From positions 908,442-972,441 of the forward strand of contig NZ_BMNC01000003.1 of the NCBI RefSeq assembly GCF_014646255.1: a stretch of 64,000 nucleotides of DNA, written 5' to 3'. The notes under the pieces are model-generated. The model was given only the letters and a program-made list of their open reading frames with translations, ran no database searches and was not told the DNA's origin. The DNA is from Lentzea pudingi (GTDB lineage: Bacteria; Actinomycetota; Actinomycetes; Mycobacteriales; Pseudonocardiaceae). How positions within the stretch are numbered: position 1 is the first letter of the stretch; the number at the start of each line of letters is the position of its first letter. Below, piece after piece: positions 31,720 to 41,099 of this stretch. The position numbers and the translations under genes were made by a program.

Positions 31720-34192
31720 CGCGGGCGAGCGTGGCCAGCCCGAGGTGGGCGCCCGCGCGCACCACGAGCGCCCCTGCCCGCTCGGCCAGTGACAACGCGA
31801 GGACGAAGTCCGCTCTCGCCCCGTCGAGGTCACCCGCGGCGATCTTGGCCTGGGCACGGCCGTTGACGGCCTCGGCGGTGTCCTCGCTGGCGCCGAGCTC
31901 GGTGAGCAGCCCGCGGGCCCGTTCGATGTGGATCAGAGCATTCGCGGCGTCGCCGTCGGTCAGCGCGATCTCGCCGAGCTGGTTGAACGCCAGCGCCGCA
32001 CCCCACCGGTCACCGACCCGCGTGAACGCCGCCGCGCCCCGCAGCAGCAGGTCCCGCGCGACCGCCGTCTCGCCCGCGAAGCGCGCCATGAGACCGTCCC
32101 CGACCAGCACGAGTGCCGCGCTCCACGCGTCGTCGCCCAGCAGCCGGGTGCGGCGGTGCCACACCGTGGAGTCGTTCTCCGGCGCCCCGAGCGCCATGCC
32201 CCACATCATCGTCATGATCGGGTAGCGCGGCGGGGCGTCGAGCGCGGTCAGCAGGGCGTCGGCCTGGCGGATGCGGGCGCTCTGGTCACCGGTCGCGATC
32301 GGCCACGCGAGCAGCAGGCACAGCGTGTACTCCTGCTCGTGACCCGGCGGCGGGGTCTCGCCGCAGGCGTGCAGCACGGCGTCGGCCTGCCGGGCGGCCT
32401 CGGTGCGCAGGCCCCGGCACCAGTGGTAGGTGGCCAGGGCGGCGACGAGTTCCAGCGCGAGGCCGACGTCGTGGCCGGTGGCCCAGGTGACGGCGGCGAC
32501 GAGGTTGTCGTGCTCGGCGGACAGCCGGGCGAGCCAGTCGATCTGGTCGTGGGCGCGCAGGTGCGGTTCGGCTTCCTGCGCGCGGGCGAGGAACCAGCGT
32601 GCGTGCCGCTCGCGCAGATCGGGTGCGTGGGTGGCGCAGAACGCGCGGATGGTGTCGAGCATCCGGTAGCGGTCGCCGGCGAGTTCGAGCAGGGACTTGT
32701 CCACCAGCGAGACCAGTGTGTCCACATCGGACTCGCACACGGCGGTGACGGCGTCGAGACCCGCGCCGCCGCTGAACACGGTGAAGCGGGCGGCGAGGTC
32801 GCGTTCGGGACCGGTGAGCAGGTCCCAGCTCCACTCCACGACGGCGTGCAGCGTGCGATGGCGGGGCGCGGCGGTGCGGCTTCCCTTGGACAGCAACCGG
32901 AACCGGTCGTCCAGGCGCGCGGCGATCTCGGCCAGTGGCAGTGCCCGCACGCGCGCCGCGGCCAGTTCGATCGCGAGCGCGATGCCGTCGAGGCGCCGGC
33001 ACACCTCGGCGACGAGGTCGCGCTCGGCGTGGAACCCCGGCTTCACCGCCCGCGCCCGGTCCAGGAACAACCGGGTCGCCGCCTCGTCGTCCAGCGCGGT
33101 CACCGGGCTCAGCGTCTCGCCGGTGATGCCCAGCGGCTCACGGCTCGTCGCCAGCACCCGCACGCCGGGGCATGTGGACAGGACGGCGCCGAGCACGCGG
33201 GCGGCCTCGTCGACCACGTGCTCGCAGTTGTCCACGACCAGCACGACCTCCCGTGCCGCCAGAGCCGCCCGCAGCCGGTCCTCGGCGCTGAGCGGACCCG
33301 CCGGCGCCAGCCCCGCCTCGCGGACCCCGACGCCGTCGAGCAGCGCACGGGCGACGTCGGAGGTGGCGCTCAGGTCGACGAACGCCACCTCACCGGGTTC
33401 GCGGTGGGCGACCTCGACGGCGAGCCGGGTCTTGCCGGTGCCGCCGGGGCCGATGAGGGTGACGAGCCGGTTGTCGCGCAGCCACGTCGACACGCGCCGC
33501 AAGTCCTCGTCGCGTCCGACGAAGCTGGTGAGCTGCGCGGGCACGCCCCGGTGCGGCGCCTGGGCCGCGAGCACCTCCAGGTGGGCGGCGGCGAGCGCGG
33601 GGGAGGGATCGACGCCGAGCTCGCCGGCCAGCAGCGCACGGCCTCGCGCGAACACCTCCAGCGCCTCGCCCTGGCGGCCGTCGCGGTGCAGCGACCGCAT
33701 CAGCGCGGCCCGCAGGTCCTCCCGCAGCGGGTGCCCGGCCAGCAGTTCGGTGAGGTGTCTCGTCGTCCCGCCCGCCACCGCGCACTCGATGAGCAGCTCG
33801 GTCAGGGTGTGCCGCGCGGCCTGCGCGAACGGCGCGTCCACGTCGGCGAGCGCCGGGCCGCGCCACAACGCCAGCGCGTCCGCGGCCCGACCGGCACGCA
33901 GCAGCTCGGCGCACCGCAGGTGGTCGACGTCGGCCGGGTCGGCGACGAGCCGGTAGCCCGCCGGGTGGTGCTCGAGGACCAGGCCCGCGACGGTGCGGCG
34001 CAGCCGGGACACCTGGGACTGCAGCGCGTTCGCCGCACCCGCGGGCGGCTCGGGGTACAAGCCGCCGATCAGCTGGTCGTGCCCCACGATCCGACCAGCG
34101 TCCATCACGAGCATGGCCAGCAACGCCCGTTGCCGCGGCGCCGCGACCTCCACGCCGTCGACCAGCACCGGACCGAGCACCCCGAACCTCAC
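31469..34192 (-). CDS. SARP/AfsR-type regulator with BTAD, NB-ARC-like ATPase and TPR domains
   Basis: 907 residues from GTG 34192. Order: OmpR-like winged helix (1-~90), bacterial transcriptional activator domain (~95-245, with the typical HTLTELLIE and GHPLREDLRAALM segments), a STAND-class ATPase (Walker A GPGGTGKTRLA at ~248, Walker B VVLVVDNCEHV, sensor ATSREPLGITGE) and a long TPR-like C-terminus (~600-900). It is an AfsR/LuxR-hybrid-style activator. No biosynthetic cluster is adjacent, so the target is unknown. The next gene upstream is a cupin protein on the same strand, 124 bases away. Confidence 0.9.
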   Translation of the reverse strand: MRFGVLGPVLVDGVEVAAPRQRALLAMLVMDAGRIVGHDQLIGGLYPEPPAGAANALQSQVSRLRRTVAGLVLEHHPAGYRLVADPADVDHLRCAELLRAGRAADALALWRGPALADVDAPFAQAARHTLTELLIECAVAGGTTRHLTELLAGHPLREDLRAALMRSLHRDGRQGEALEVFARGRALLAGELGVDPSPALAAAHLEVLAAQAPHRGVPAQLTSFVGRDEDLRRVSTWLRDNRLVTLIGPGGTGKTRLAVEVAHREPGEVAFVDLSATSDVARALLDGVGVREAGLAPAGPLSAEDRLRAALAAREVVLVVDNCEHVVDEAARVLGAVLSTCPGVRVLATSREPLGITGETLSPVTALDDEAATRLFLDRARAVKPGFHAERDLVAEVCRRLDGIALAIELAAARVRALPLAEIAARLDDRFRLLSKGSRTAAPRHRTLHAVVEWSWDLLTGPERDLAARFTVFSGGAGLDAVTAVCESDVDTLVSLVDKSLLELAGDRYRMLDTIRAFCATHAPDLRERHARWFLARAQEAEPHLRAHDQIDWLARLSAEHDNLVAAVTWATGHDVGLALELVAALATYHWCRGLRTEAARQADAVLHACGETPPPGHEQEYTLCLLLAWPIATGDQSARIRQADALLTALDAPPRYPIMTMMWGMALGAPENDSTVWHRRTRLLGDDAWSAALVLVGDGLMARFAGETAVARDLLLRGAAAFTRVGDRWGAALAFNQLGEIALTDGDAANALIHIERARGLLTELGASEDTAEAVNGRAQAKIAAGDLDGARADFVLALSLAERAGALVVRAGAHLGLATLARVTGDHATARAECDRAWELCPVGWYGPDEMRCHIAVQRGLVARDRGDLDEARQHFEDALRRALGQRNRVTETAVRAELAALAVT

Positions 34193-34316
34193 AGGGGGTG
34201 ATTGTTCCCGAGTTCCTTGATCGGCGAGACCGGAACGGGCGCTGGGCCGAACAGATCGACTACCAACGCATCTCGGTGACGGCCCGTATCTCGGTGGCCA
34301 CGTGCGATCTCCTGCA

Positions 34317-34694
34317 TCACAGCTCGTGCCCGGTCGTCGCGTCCACGTGCCCCGGGACCTCGTCGTGCCGGTCACCGACGGTCAGCGTGCCGGTCGGCTC
34401 GAACATCAGGATCCGCGCACCGTGCGGGGCCGACGGCTTGTGGAACGTCCCGCGCGGCACGGTGAACACCTCGCCCTTCGCGAGGCTGACCGTGCGCTCG
34501 GGGTCCCGCAGCGCGAGGTGCAGCTCACCGTCGAGCACGAGGAAGAACTCGTCGGTGTCGTCGTGCACGTGCCACACGTGCTCACCCCGCACTTTCGCCA
34601 CGCGCACGTCGTAGTCGTTGACGCGGGTGACGATCCGAGGGCTCCACAGGGCGTCGAACGAGGCCAGGGCGTCGTCCAGCGAGATGGGGTTCAT
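34317..34694 (-). CDS. Cupin-domain protein
   Basis: 125 residues from ATG 34694. Single cupin_2 barrel: motif 1 WHVHDDTDEFFLVLDGEL (metal ligands H-x-H and E) and motif 2 near VPRGTFHKPSAP. It is the size of small cupins that bind a metal and isomerise or oxidise small molecules, or act as sensors. Divergent from the GlxA-like regulator at 34748, with an inverted repeat GTTCAG-N12-CTGAAC (34698-34721) between them, so it is the likely target. Confidence 0.87.
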   Translation of the reverse strand: MNPISLDDALASFDALWSPRIVTRVNDYDVRVAKVRGEHVWHVHDDTDEFFLVLDGELHLALRDPERTVSLAKGEVFTVPRGTFHKPSAPHGARILMFEPTGTLTVGDRHDEVPGHVDATTGHEL

Positions 34695-34697
34695 GGT

Positions 34698-34721
34698 GTT
34701 CAGCCTCGCCGTTGCCTGAAC
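34698..34721. promoter_or_regulatory. Inverted repeat GTTCAG-N12-CTGAAC, candidate operator
   Basis: A perfect 6-bp inverted repeat lies in the 53-bp divergent promoter between the cupin and the AraC-type regulator. Two major grooves are one and a half turns apart, compatible with an AraC-type dimer. Inferred only. Confidence 0.4.
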
Positions 34722-34747
34722 GCGAGCGTGAGTGCTAGGAATCGCAC

Positions 34748-35764
34748 ATGCCGCAAGAATCCTCGCACCGCGTGGTCGTGATCGTCGACGAGAACTCCAA
34801 CCCGTTCGAACTCGGCTGCGCCACCGAGGTCTTCGGCCTGCACCGCCCCGAACTCGGCGGCCACCTCTACGACTTCCGCCTCTGCTCACCCGAACCCGCC
34901 ACCGTCATGCGCGACGGCTTCTTCACCCTCACCGGCGTCACCGGCCTGCACACCGCCGAGCACGCCGACACCCTCATCGTGCCCAACCGCCCCAACGTCG
35001 ACGCACCACGCCGCCCCGACGTCCTCGACACCATCCGCCGCGCCCACACCCGCGGCGCCCGCCTCGTCGGATTCTGCAGCGGCGCCTTCACCCTCGCCGA
35101 GGCAGGCGTCCTCGACGGCCGCCGCGCCACCGCCCACTGGCAGTGGGCCGACGACTTCCGCACCCGCTACCCGGCCGTGCACCTCGAACCCGACGTCCTG
35201 TTCGTCGACGACGGCGACATCCTCACCTCCGCCGGCAGCGCCGCCGCCCTCGACCTCGGCCTGCACCTCGTCCGCCGCGACCACGGCGCCCAGACCGCCG
35301 CCTCCGTCAGCCGCCGCCTCGTCTTCGCCGCCCACCGCGACGGCGGCCAGCGCCAGTTCGTCGAACGCCCCGTACCCGACCTGCGCGACGAGTCACTCGC
35401 CCCCGTCCTCGCCTGGGCCCAGCACCACCTCGACACCCCGCTCACCGTCGGCGACCTCGCCACCCGCGCCGCCGTCAGCCCCGCTACCCTGCACCGCCGC
35501 TTCCAGGCCCAGCTCGGCACCACACCCCTCGCGTGGCTCACCGGCGAACGCGTCACCCTCGCCTGCCGGCTCATCGAACTGGGGGAGAGGCGCTTCGACG
35601 TCGTCGCCCGCCGCACCGGCCTGGGCACCGCCGCCAACCTGCGCGCCCTCATGCGCCGCGAAACCGGCCTCACACCCTCGGACTACCGCCGCCGCTTCAG
35701 CCCAGCGCCCGCCAGCCCAGAACCAACCAACTCAGCACCGGTCACGCCAGCGCCCGCAGGGTGA
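34748..35764 (+). CDS. GlxA-family regulator (DJ-1/PfpI domain plus AraC helix-turn-helix)
   Basis: 338 residues. Residues ~8-175 form a DJ-1/PfpI amidase-like sensor domain (VVVIVDENSNPFELGCATEVF, the nucleophile-elbow segment VGFCSGAFTLAEAG with Cys, and TAHWQWADDF). Residues ~215-320 hold two AraC helix-turn-helix motifs (LTVGDLATRAAVSPATLHRR and RRTGLGTAANLRALMRRETG). Top-strand composition is extremely C-rich. It is divergent from the cupin, its probable target. The end overlaps the convergent GrpB gene by 23 bases. Confidence 0.9.
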   Translation: MPQESSHRVVVIVDENSNPFELGCATEVFGLHRPELGGHLYDFRLCSPEPATVMRDGFFTLTGVTGLHTAEHADTLIVPNRPNVDAPRRPDVLDTIRRAHTRGARLVGFCSGAFTLAEAGVLDGRRATAHWQWADDFRTRYPAVHLEPDVLFVDDGDILTSAGSAAALDLGLHLVRRDHGAQTAASVSRRLVFAAHRDGGQRQFVERPVPDLRDESLAPVLAWAQHHLDTPLTVGDLATRAAVSPATLHRRFQAQLGTTPLAWLTGERVTLACRLIELGERRFDVVARRTGLGTAANLRALMRRETGLTPSDYRRRFSPAPASPEPTNSAPVTPAPAG

Positions 35765-36434
35765 TCCGCCGCACCACCCGCGTCTTCGCGTCCGCGTAGT
35801 CCTGCACCCGCTCCCACGTCCGCACCGCGAGCTCCCGCTTCACCCGCTCGTAGGCCTCCCGGTCCGCGTCGTGCGAGCGCAGCCGATCCCGGAACGCCAG
35901 CATCCGGTCCACCTCCTCGCACCCGGGGGAGAAGACGTGCATGTTCACGTTCGGCACCGTGCCCTTGAGCAACCGGTGCTCGAACCAGCCCGGCTCCCGC
36001 AACCGCAGGTAGTACCCCGCCCGCACCAACGCGGGCACGTACGACGCCTCGTCCGCCGCGTCCGGCACCACCAGCACGATGTCGATCAACGGCTTCGCCG
36101 CCAGCCCCGGCACCGACGTCGACCCGCAATGCTCCACCCGCACCGCCACCGGCCCCAGCGCCGCCCGGATCCTCGCCTCCTCCACGGCATACCACCACGG
36201 CCACTGCGGGTTGTACTCCTCCAGCGTGATCGGCGCGTTGTGCGGTGGAACCTCGGTCACGTACTCCACCTCGGCAGGCTCCTCGACCACCGCGGCCCAC
36301 GCCCGTTCGAGGATCTCCACCTCCACCGCCGCACCCGACGCCGCGTACAACTCACGATCCGCGGCGTTGTCCCGCAACCAGTCCCGCAGCAACTCCCGCC
36401 GCCACACCACCAGCGATTCCCGTTCGACACTCAC
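35742..36434 (-). CDS. GrpB-family nucleotidyltransferase-fold protein with N-terminal extension
   Basis: 230 residues; GTG 36434 is preceded by gaggggg-type sequence six bases away. The GrpB domain (from about residue 70) has YNPQWPWWYAVEEARIRAAL and the nucleotidyltransferase-like VEHCGSTSVPGLAAKPLIDI, then MLAFRDRLRSHDADREAYER. GrpB proteins are related to kanamycin nucleotidyltransferases but have no established substrate. The ~65-residue N-terminal region is an extra helical segment. It follows the LigD polymerase gene by 33 bases and may be co-transcribed with the NHEJ genes. Confidence 0.85.
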   Translation of the reverse strand: MSVERESLVVWRRELLRDWLRDNAADRELYAASGAAVEVEILERAWAAVVEEPAEVEYVTEVPPHNAPITLEEYNPQWPWWYAVEEARIRAALGPVAVRVEHCGSTSVPGLAAKPLIDIVLVVPDAADEASYVPALVRAGYYLRLREPGWFEHRLLKGTVPNVNMHVFSPGCEEVDRMLAFRDRLRSHDADREAYERVKRELAVRTWERVQDYADAKTRVVRRITLRALA

Positions 36435-36467
36435 AGCAGACCCCCTCACAGGCAGCCGGCCAGACTA

Positions 36468-37340
36468 TCAACTCCCGAACAGGTCACCCGCCGAATCCAC
36501 CCGCTCCAGCACCTCGTCCGCCGTGAACACCAGATCCCCCACGACCTCGCAGTCCTCGACCTCGTCCCACGTCAACGGCGTCGACACCGCCGGCCGCTCC
36601 CGAGCCCGCAACGAGTACGGCGCCACCGTCGTCTTCGCCGGGTTGTTCTGCGACCAGTCGATGAACACCTTCCCCGTGCGCTGCGCCTTCGCCATCGTCG
36701 CCACCACCAGCTCCGGCAACTCCTGCGCCAACCGCTGCGCCACCGCCTTCGCGTACTCCGACGTGTCCTTCGCCGGCGCGTACGCGTACATCTGCATCCC
36801 CTTGTTGCCCGACGTCTTCGCCCACGAGTCCACACCGTCGTCGTCCAGGACCTCCCGGATCCGCTCCGCCACCCGGCAACACTCCACCACCGTCGCCGGC
36901 GCACCCGGATCCAGGTCGAACACCAGCAGATCCGGATCCCGCTTCCCCCCGCGCGGCCCCACCGTCCACTGCGGCACGTGCAACTCCAGCGCCGCCAGGT
37001 TCGCGAGCCACACCAGCGTCGCCAGCTCGTCCACCATCACGTAGTTCACGGTCTCGTTGCCCTTGGTGCTGCCCGGCGACTCCAGCCGCATCGTGCGCAC
37101 CCAGTCAGGACGGTGCTCCGACGCGTTCTTCTCGAAGAACCACTTCCCGTCCACCCCGTTCGGATACCGCTTCAACGTCACCGGACGATCCTTCAGATGG
37201 GGGAGCAGCACCGGCGCGATCCGGGTGTAGTAGTCGATCACCTCACCCTTGGTGAACCCGAACTCCGGATACAGCACCTTGTCCAGGTTCGTCAGCTTCA
37301 GCACCCGGCCCTCGACCCGCACCGTCGCATCACTCGACAA
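36468..37340 (-). CDS. LigD-type polymerase/primase domain protein (NHEJ)
   Basis: 290 residues from TTG 37340, nine bases after a ggagg inside the end of the ligase gene; GTG 37322 is an alternative. The AEP-superfamily polymerase is clear: LTNLDKVLYPEFGFTKGEVI, KRYPNGVDGKWFFEKNASEH, the catalytic acidic motif DLLVFDLDPG, KTSGNKGMQMY and VFIDWSQNNPAKTTVAPYS. It fills gaps and adds nucleotides at broken DNA ends. In this organism the polymerase is a separate polypeptide, overlapping the ligase gene by 11 bases. Confidence 0.93.
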   Translation of the reverse strand: MSSDATVRVEGRVLKLTNLDKVLYPEFGFTKGEVIDYYTRIAPVLLPHLKDRPVTLKRYPNGVDGKWFFEKNASEHRPDWVRTMRLESPGSTKGNETVNYVMVDELATLVWLANLAALELHVPQWTVGPRGGKRDPDLLVFDLDPGAPATVVECCRVAERIREVLDDDGVDSWAKTSGNKGMQMYAYAPAKDTSEYAKAVAQRLAQELPELVVATMAKAQRTGKVFIDWSQNNPAKTTVAPYSLRARERPAVSTPLTWDEVEDCEVVGDLVFTADEVLERVDSAGDLFGS

Positions 37341-38772
37341 CCCGACGCACCTCCTCAGGCGACTTGTCCGGCCGCAAACCACGCCACGCCGGAAACCGCA
37401 TCCGCCCGTCCGGCGTCCACTGCCGGAACACCACCTCGGCCACCAGCTCCGGCTCGACCCACTTCGCGCCCCTCGACCGCTCCCGCGGCATCTCCGTCAC
37501 GAACGGCGACGACCTGCGCGCCAACGCCTCCAACCGAGGCGTCAGCACCGCCAGCTCCGCGTCGTTGAACCCCGTGCCCACCGACCCCGCGAACGCCAGC
37601 CCGCCATCACGCGGGATACCCAGCAACAACGCGCCGATCACCCCCGCACGCTTGCCTTCACCCATCCGCCAGCCACCGATCACCACCTCCTGCGCCAGCA
37701 GGTCCGTGATCTTGCGCCACACCGGCGACCGCGTCCCCGGCTGATAAGGCGAATCCAGCCGCTTCGCCACCACCCCCTCCAGCCCCTGCTCCCGGCTCGC
37801 CGCCAGCACCGCCGCACCCTCCTCGTCGTACGACGGGGGAGTCAGCCAATGCGAACCCCGCAACTCCAGCTCCCGCAACAACTCACGCCGCTGCCGGAAA
37901 GGAAGATGCGTCACCGACGTGCCATCAAGGTGCAGAAGGTCGAACAACAACAACGTCACCGGGTACTGACGAGCCGCCCGCCGCGCCGCCTCGGACTTCG
38001 TCACATGCATCCGGTTCTGCAACGCGCTGAAACTCGGGCGCCCGTCCCGCAACGCCACGATCTCCCCGTCCAGCAGAGCCTCCGTCGAACCGAGCTGCTC
38101 ACCCACACCCTGCAACTCCGGATACGCCACCGTGATGTCGTTGCCCAGACGCGACCACGCCTGCACCCGGCCACCCTCCACCCGCAGGACCGCCCGCACA
38201 CCGTCCCACTTGAACTCGTACGCCCACTGATCATCATCGTCACGGGGGAGAGGACCGGGCACCGCCAGCATCGGCTTGACCAACTCCGGCAACACCTGCC
38301 AGTCCGGACGCGCCGGCGCATGACGACGCTTCATCATCCAGTTCTTCCCGTCCCCACCCGACCGGAAGAACACGAACTGCCCCTGCACACGCTGCCCGTG
38401 CAAAATCACGTCGACCTCGCGGTCAGACCACTTCACCGTCTCGTACCGGCCGCGATCCCACAGGAACATCTCACCGCCGCCGTACTCACCCTTCGGGATC
38501 TCCCCGGAGAACTCCGCATACTCCAGCGGATGGTCCTCGGTGTGCACAGCCAGACGCACCACATCAGTCGTCGGCGGCAAACCCTTCGGCACCGCCCACG
38601 ACACCAAAACCCCATCACGCTCCAACCGCACATCCCAATGCAGGCTGCTCGCGTGATGCTCCTGAACCACGAACGTGTCGTTGCCACCCCGCGGCAGCAC
38701 ATCAGCATCAGGAACGGGCTCCGGCGTCCTGGCCGGATCCCGCTTGCGCCGGTACTCGTCAAGCCCGGCCAT
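37330..38772 (-). CDS. ligD: ATP-dependent DNA ligase LigD with N-terminal 3'-phosphoesterase domain
   Basis: 480 residues. Residues ~25-150 are the phosphoesterase (PE) domain (VVQEHHASSLHWDVRLERDG with the catalytic His and Asp, FSGEIPKGEYGGGEM). Residues ~165-470 are the ligase: nucleotidylation motif EFKWDGVRA (catalytic Lys), LLDGEIVAL, LEGVVAKRLDSPY, then an OB domain ending VVFRQWTPDGRMRFPAWRGL. It trims 3' ends and seals double-strand breaks with Ku. The ATG directly follows the Ku stop, and its end overlaps the polymerase gene. Domain order is PE-Lig with the polymerase split off. Confidence 0.95.
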   Translation of the reverse strand: MAGLDEYRRKRDPARTPEPVPDADVLPRGGNDTFVVQEHHASSLHWDVRLERDGVLVSWAVPKGLPPTTDVVRLAVHTEDHPLEYAEFSGEIPKGEYGGGEMFLWDRGRYETVKWSDREVDVILHGQRVQGQFVFFRSGGDGKNWMMKRRHAPARPDWQVLPELVKPMLAVPGPLPRDDDDQWAYEFKWDGVRAVLRVEGGRVQAWSRLGNDITVAYPELQGVGEQLGSTEALLDGEIVALRDGRPSFSALQNRMHVTKSEAARRAARQYPVTLLLFDLLHLDGTSVTHLPFRQRRELLRELELRGSHWLTPPSYDEEGAAVLAASREQGLEGVVAKRLDSPYQPGTRSPVWRKITDLLAQEVVIGGWRMGEGKRAGVIGALLLGIPRDGGLAFAGSVGTGFNDAELAVLTPRLEALARRSSPFVTEMPRERSRGAKWVEPELVAEVVFRQWTPDGRMRFPAWRGLRPDKSPEEVRRVVE

Positions 38773-39603
38773 CTACGCAGACGAAGCCTTCTTCTTCGGC
38801 GCCGACTTCTTCTCCGCGCCCTTCCGCCCCGCCTTCGCCTTCTCCACACTGCGCTCCAGAGCCGTCATCAGATCGATGACATCACCCTTCTCCTCGGCCT
38901 CCGGCTGCTCGGGCAACTCCGCACCCTCCGCCTTCGCCGCGATCACCTTCTCCAGCGCATCCCGGTAGTCGTCGGTGAACGTGTCCGGATCGAAGTCACC
39001 CGCCATCGACTCCACCAGCGACGTCGCCATCTTCAACTCCTGCGGACGCACCTCCACGTCCTGGTCCAGGAAGTCGAACTCCGCCTTGCGGATCTCATCC
39101 GGCCACAACATCGTGTGCATCACCAACACGTCATCCCGCGCCCGGATCGTCGCCAGCGTCTCCTTCTGCCGGATCGTGATCTTCACGACCGCCAGCTGAC
39201 CCGTCTTCACCAACGCATCCCGCAGCAGCACGTACGGACGCGCCGCCGCCTTGTCCGGCTCCAGGTAATACGTCTTCTGGAAGTAGATCGGATCGATCTC
39301 CTCCGCCGGCACGAACTCCAGGACGTCGATCGACTTGTCGGTCTTCACCGGCAACTTCTCGAAGTCCTCGTTCTCCATGATCACCATCCGGCCGTCGTCC
39401 AACTCGTAGCCCTTGGTGATCTCCGAATACTCGACCTCTTCACCGCACACCGAACAGACGCGCTTGTACTTGATGCGCCCGCCGTCCTCCCGGTGCACCT
39501 GGTTGAAACGGAAGTCGTGCTCCTCGACAGCCGTGTAAAGGCGCACGGCGATCGTCACCAACCCGAAGGAGATGGCCCCACGCCACACGGATCTCATTCT
39601 CAT
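38773..39603 (-). CDS. ku: Bacterial Ku protein (NHEJ)
   Basis: 276 residues from ATG 39603 (AGGGG upstream; ATG 39597 also possible). Ku core: SVWRGAISFGLVTIAVRLYT (5-24), FNQVHREDGGRIKYKRVCSV and CGEEVEYSEITKGYELDDG, then MHTMLWPDEIRKAEFD. The C-terminus is a Lys/Ala-rich tail (KAKAGRKGAEKKSAPKKKAS), as in actinobacterial Ku that bridges or slides on DNA. It is first gene of the ku-ligD-polymerase operon: its TAG is immediately followed by the ligase ATG with no spacer. Confidence 0.95.
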   Translation of the reverse strand: MRMRSVWRGAISFGLVTIAVRLYTAVEEHDFRFNQVHREDGGRIKYKRVCSVCGEEVEYSEITKGYELDDGRMVIMENEDFEKLPVKTDKSIDVLEFVPAEEIDPIYFQKTYYLEPDKAAARPYVLLRDALVKTGQLAVVKITIRQKETLATIRARDDVLVMHTMLWPDEIRKAEFDFLDQDVEVRPQELKMATSLVESMAGDFDPDTFTDDYRDALEKVIAAKAEGAELPEQPEAEEKGDVIDLMTALERSVEKAKAGRKGAEKKSAPKKKASSA

Positions 39604-39726
39604 TGGGTACCCCTGAAATGCGGTTTTCGCACTATCAGGTCACCCACTCGGCCTAACGATCCGGCAACAGGGCGACCCCCGGCTCACACGTCACGACAGA
39701 GCGTCCCGCACCACGGTCGAACCCCG

Positions 39727-40704
39727 CTACATGTCCCTCAAAGCCCGATACGTCCGATTGCTCGCCACCGCCGCGCGCCGCTCCCGCGCCGTCGCCTCGA
39801 TGTAGTTCTGACTCGTCGCCAAACTCGCATGCCCCAGCAACGCCATGATCTCGCTCGCCGACGCCCCGTCCTCCGCCAACCGCGTCGCGAACGTGTGCCT
39901 CAACGCGTGCAGATTCGCCCCCGTCGGCACCCGATCGTTCAACCCCGCCCACCGAAAACACGACTTGACCAGGTACTCCAACCCACCCCGCCCGATCGGC
40001 TCCCCATGCCGATCCCGCAACAACGCACTGTCCCGGTCGAACCGCCCCTGCGGAAACCGCCGCTTGCAACTCGCCAAGTACGCCTCCACGATCCGCTCCA
40101 TCGGCGGCTCGATCGGCACACTGCGATCCCGGTTGCCCTTCCCCCTCACGTGCAACCGCCGATCACCCTCCCGCCCCACCACACTCGCCAGCGTCAACGT
40201 CCGCATCTCCGCACTGCGCAACCCCGCCACCAACCCCAGCGCGATCACCAGCACATCCCGCTCCGGCCACGGATCACGCCCCTTCCGAGCACCCTCCGCC
40301 GCCGCCGTCAGCAACTGCTCCGGAGTGTCCTCACCCCGCAACGGCTTCGGCACCAGCGCCGGCGTCCTCGGCCGCGCCACCGCACCCATCGGGTTGCCGG
40401 CGATCAAGTCCTCCGCCACGCAGAACGTCAGGAACTGGTTCCACGTCGACCACGCCCGCAACACCGAGCTCTTGGCATGAGTGTCCGCGAACAACCCGAA
40501 GGCCTGACGCAGGTTCGCCCCCGTCAGATGACCGACCGTCAGGTCCTCGGCGGGGCAGGAGAGGGTCTCGGCCAGGAGCGTGTTCACGCCGGACAGATCT
40601 CGCTGGTAGGCGGCCGTGGTGTGCGGCGAGTCCTTGCGAGTGCGGCGGGCGAGGAAGAAGGCGTCCTGGGCGGCGAACACGTGCATATGGATCTTGTACC
40701 GCAC
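39727..40704 (-). CDS. Tyrosine recombinase/phage-type integrase
   Basis: 325 residues from GTG 40704 (ATG 40686 alternative). An N-terminal SAM-like core-binding domain (~10-110) precedes the catalytic domain with Arg163 (AGLRSAEMR), Lys189 (GKGNRDR), His266-x-x-Arg269 (HALRH), His292 (GHASLATSQN) and nucleophile Tyr301. It is close to XerC/D-like stand-alone recombinases rather than large serine integrases. It lies 123 bases upstream of ku on the same strand. No att repeat pair or other phage gene is seen. The top-strand GC skew reverses inside its first 200 bases. Confidence 0.92.
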   Translation of the reverse strand: MRYKIHMHVFAAQDAFFLARRTRKDSPHTTAAYQRDLSGVNTLLAETLSCPAEDLTVGHLTGANLRQAFGLFADTHAKSSVLRAWSTWNQFLTFCVAEDLIAGNPMGAVARPRTPALVPKPLRGEDTPEQLLTAAAEGARKGRDPWPERDVLVIALGLVAGLRSAEMRTLTLASVVGREGDRRLHVRGKGNRDRSVPIEPPMERIVEAYLASCKRRFPQGRFDRDSALLRDRHGEPIGRGGLEYLVKSCFRWAGLNDRVPTGANLHALRHTFATRLAEDGASASEIMALLGHASLATSQNYIEATARERRAAVASNRTYRALRDM

Positions 40705-41099
40705 GCCACCGACAATCCTGGACGCCGTGGAGCGGCCAGGGGAGGGGAGACCCTCCGTTTCGCACCCACCCGGTCGTCGTGCGGGGGCGGAGTCGCAGGT
40801 CAGAGCTGCGGAGCGGGGAGACCGAGGGGCCTGACGCGCGCCGGCGTGCCGTTGGCGGAACTGCGTTGGATGTCGACCGTTCGAGTTCGCGGGGTCGCTT
40901 GGTGTTGTTGTGCTGGATAATGGCGATTATGCATGAAATGTCCGTTTCGCCGGGTTCTGGTTCGGCTCGGGACGTTGCTCGACCAGGTGGCGTCACTTGT
41001 CGGGGATCGTGAGCGTAATGGCGCCCTCGCACGTACGTCTTCATGACTGCACGTCGGTGCCGACCGCGCTCCGGCATCGCCGTGGATCTGATGTTGTGG

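Noticed and set aside
31469..34192. SARP as marker of an antibiotic biosynthetic cluster
   Set aside because: No PKS, NRPS, terpene, RiPP or tailoring genes surround it; neighbours are a transporter, a cupin and an AraC-type regulator.
34201..34316. Short plus-strand frame between the SARP and cupin genes (EFLDRRDRNGRWAEQIDYQR...)
   Set aside because: No usable start context beyond an ATC/GTG run, it continues antisense through the cupin gene, and no family is recognisable.
37249..40920. A 1,223-codon open frame on the plus strand across the NHEJ and recombinase genes
   Set aside because: It is antisense to four well-supported genes, its translation is monotonous Arg/His/Pro/Leu, and it exists because the block is C-rich on the top strand and stop codons are rare.
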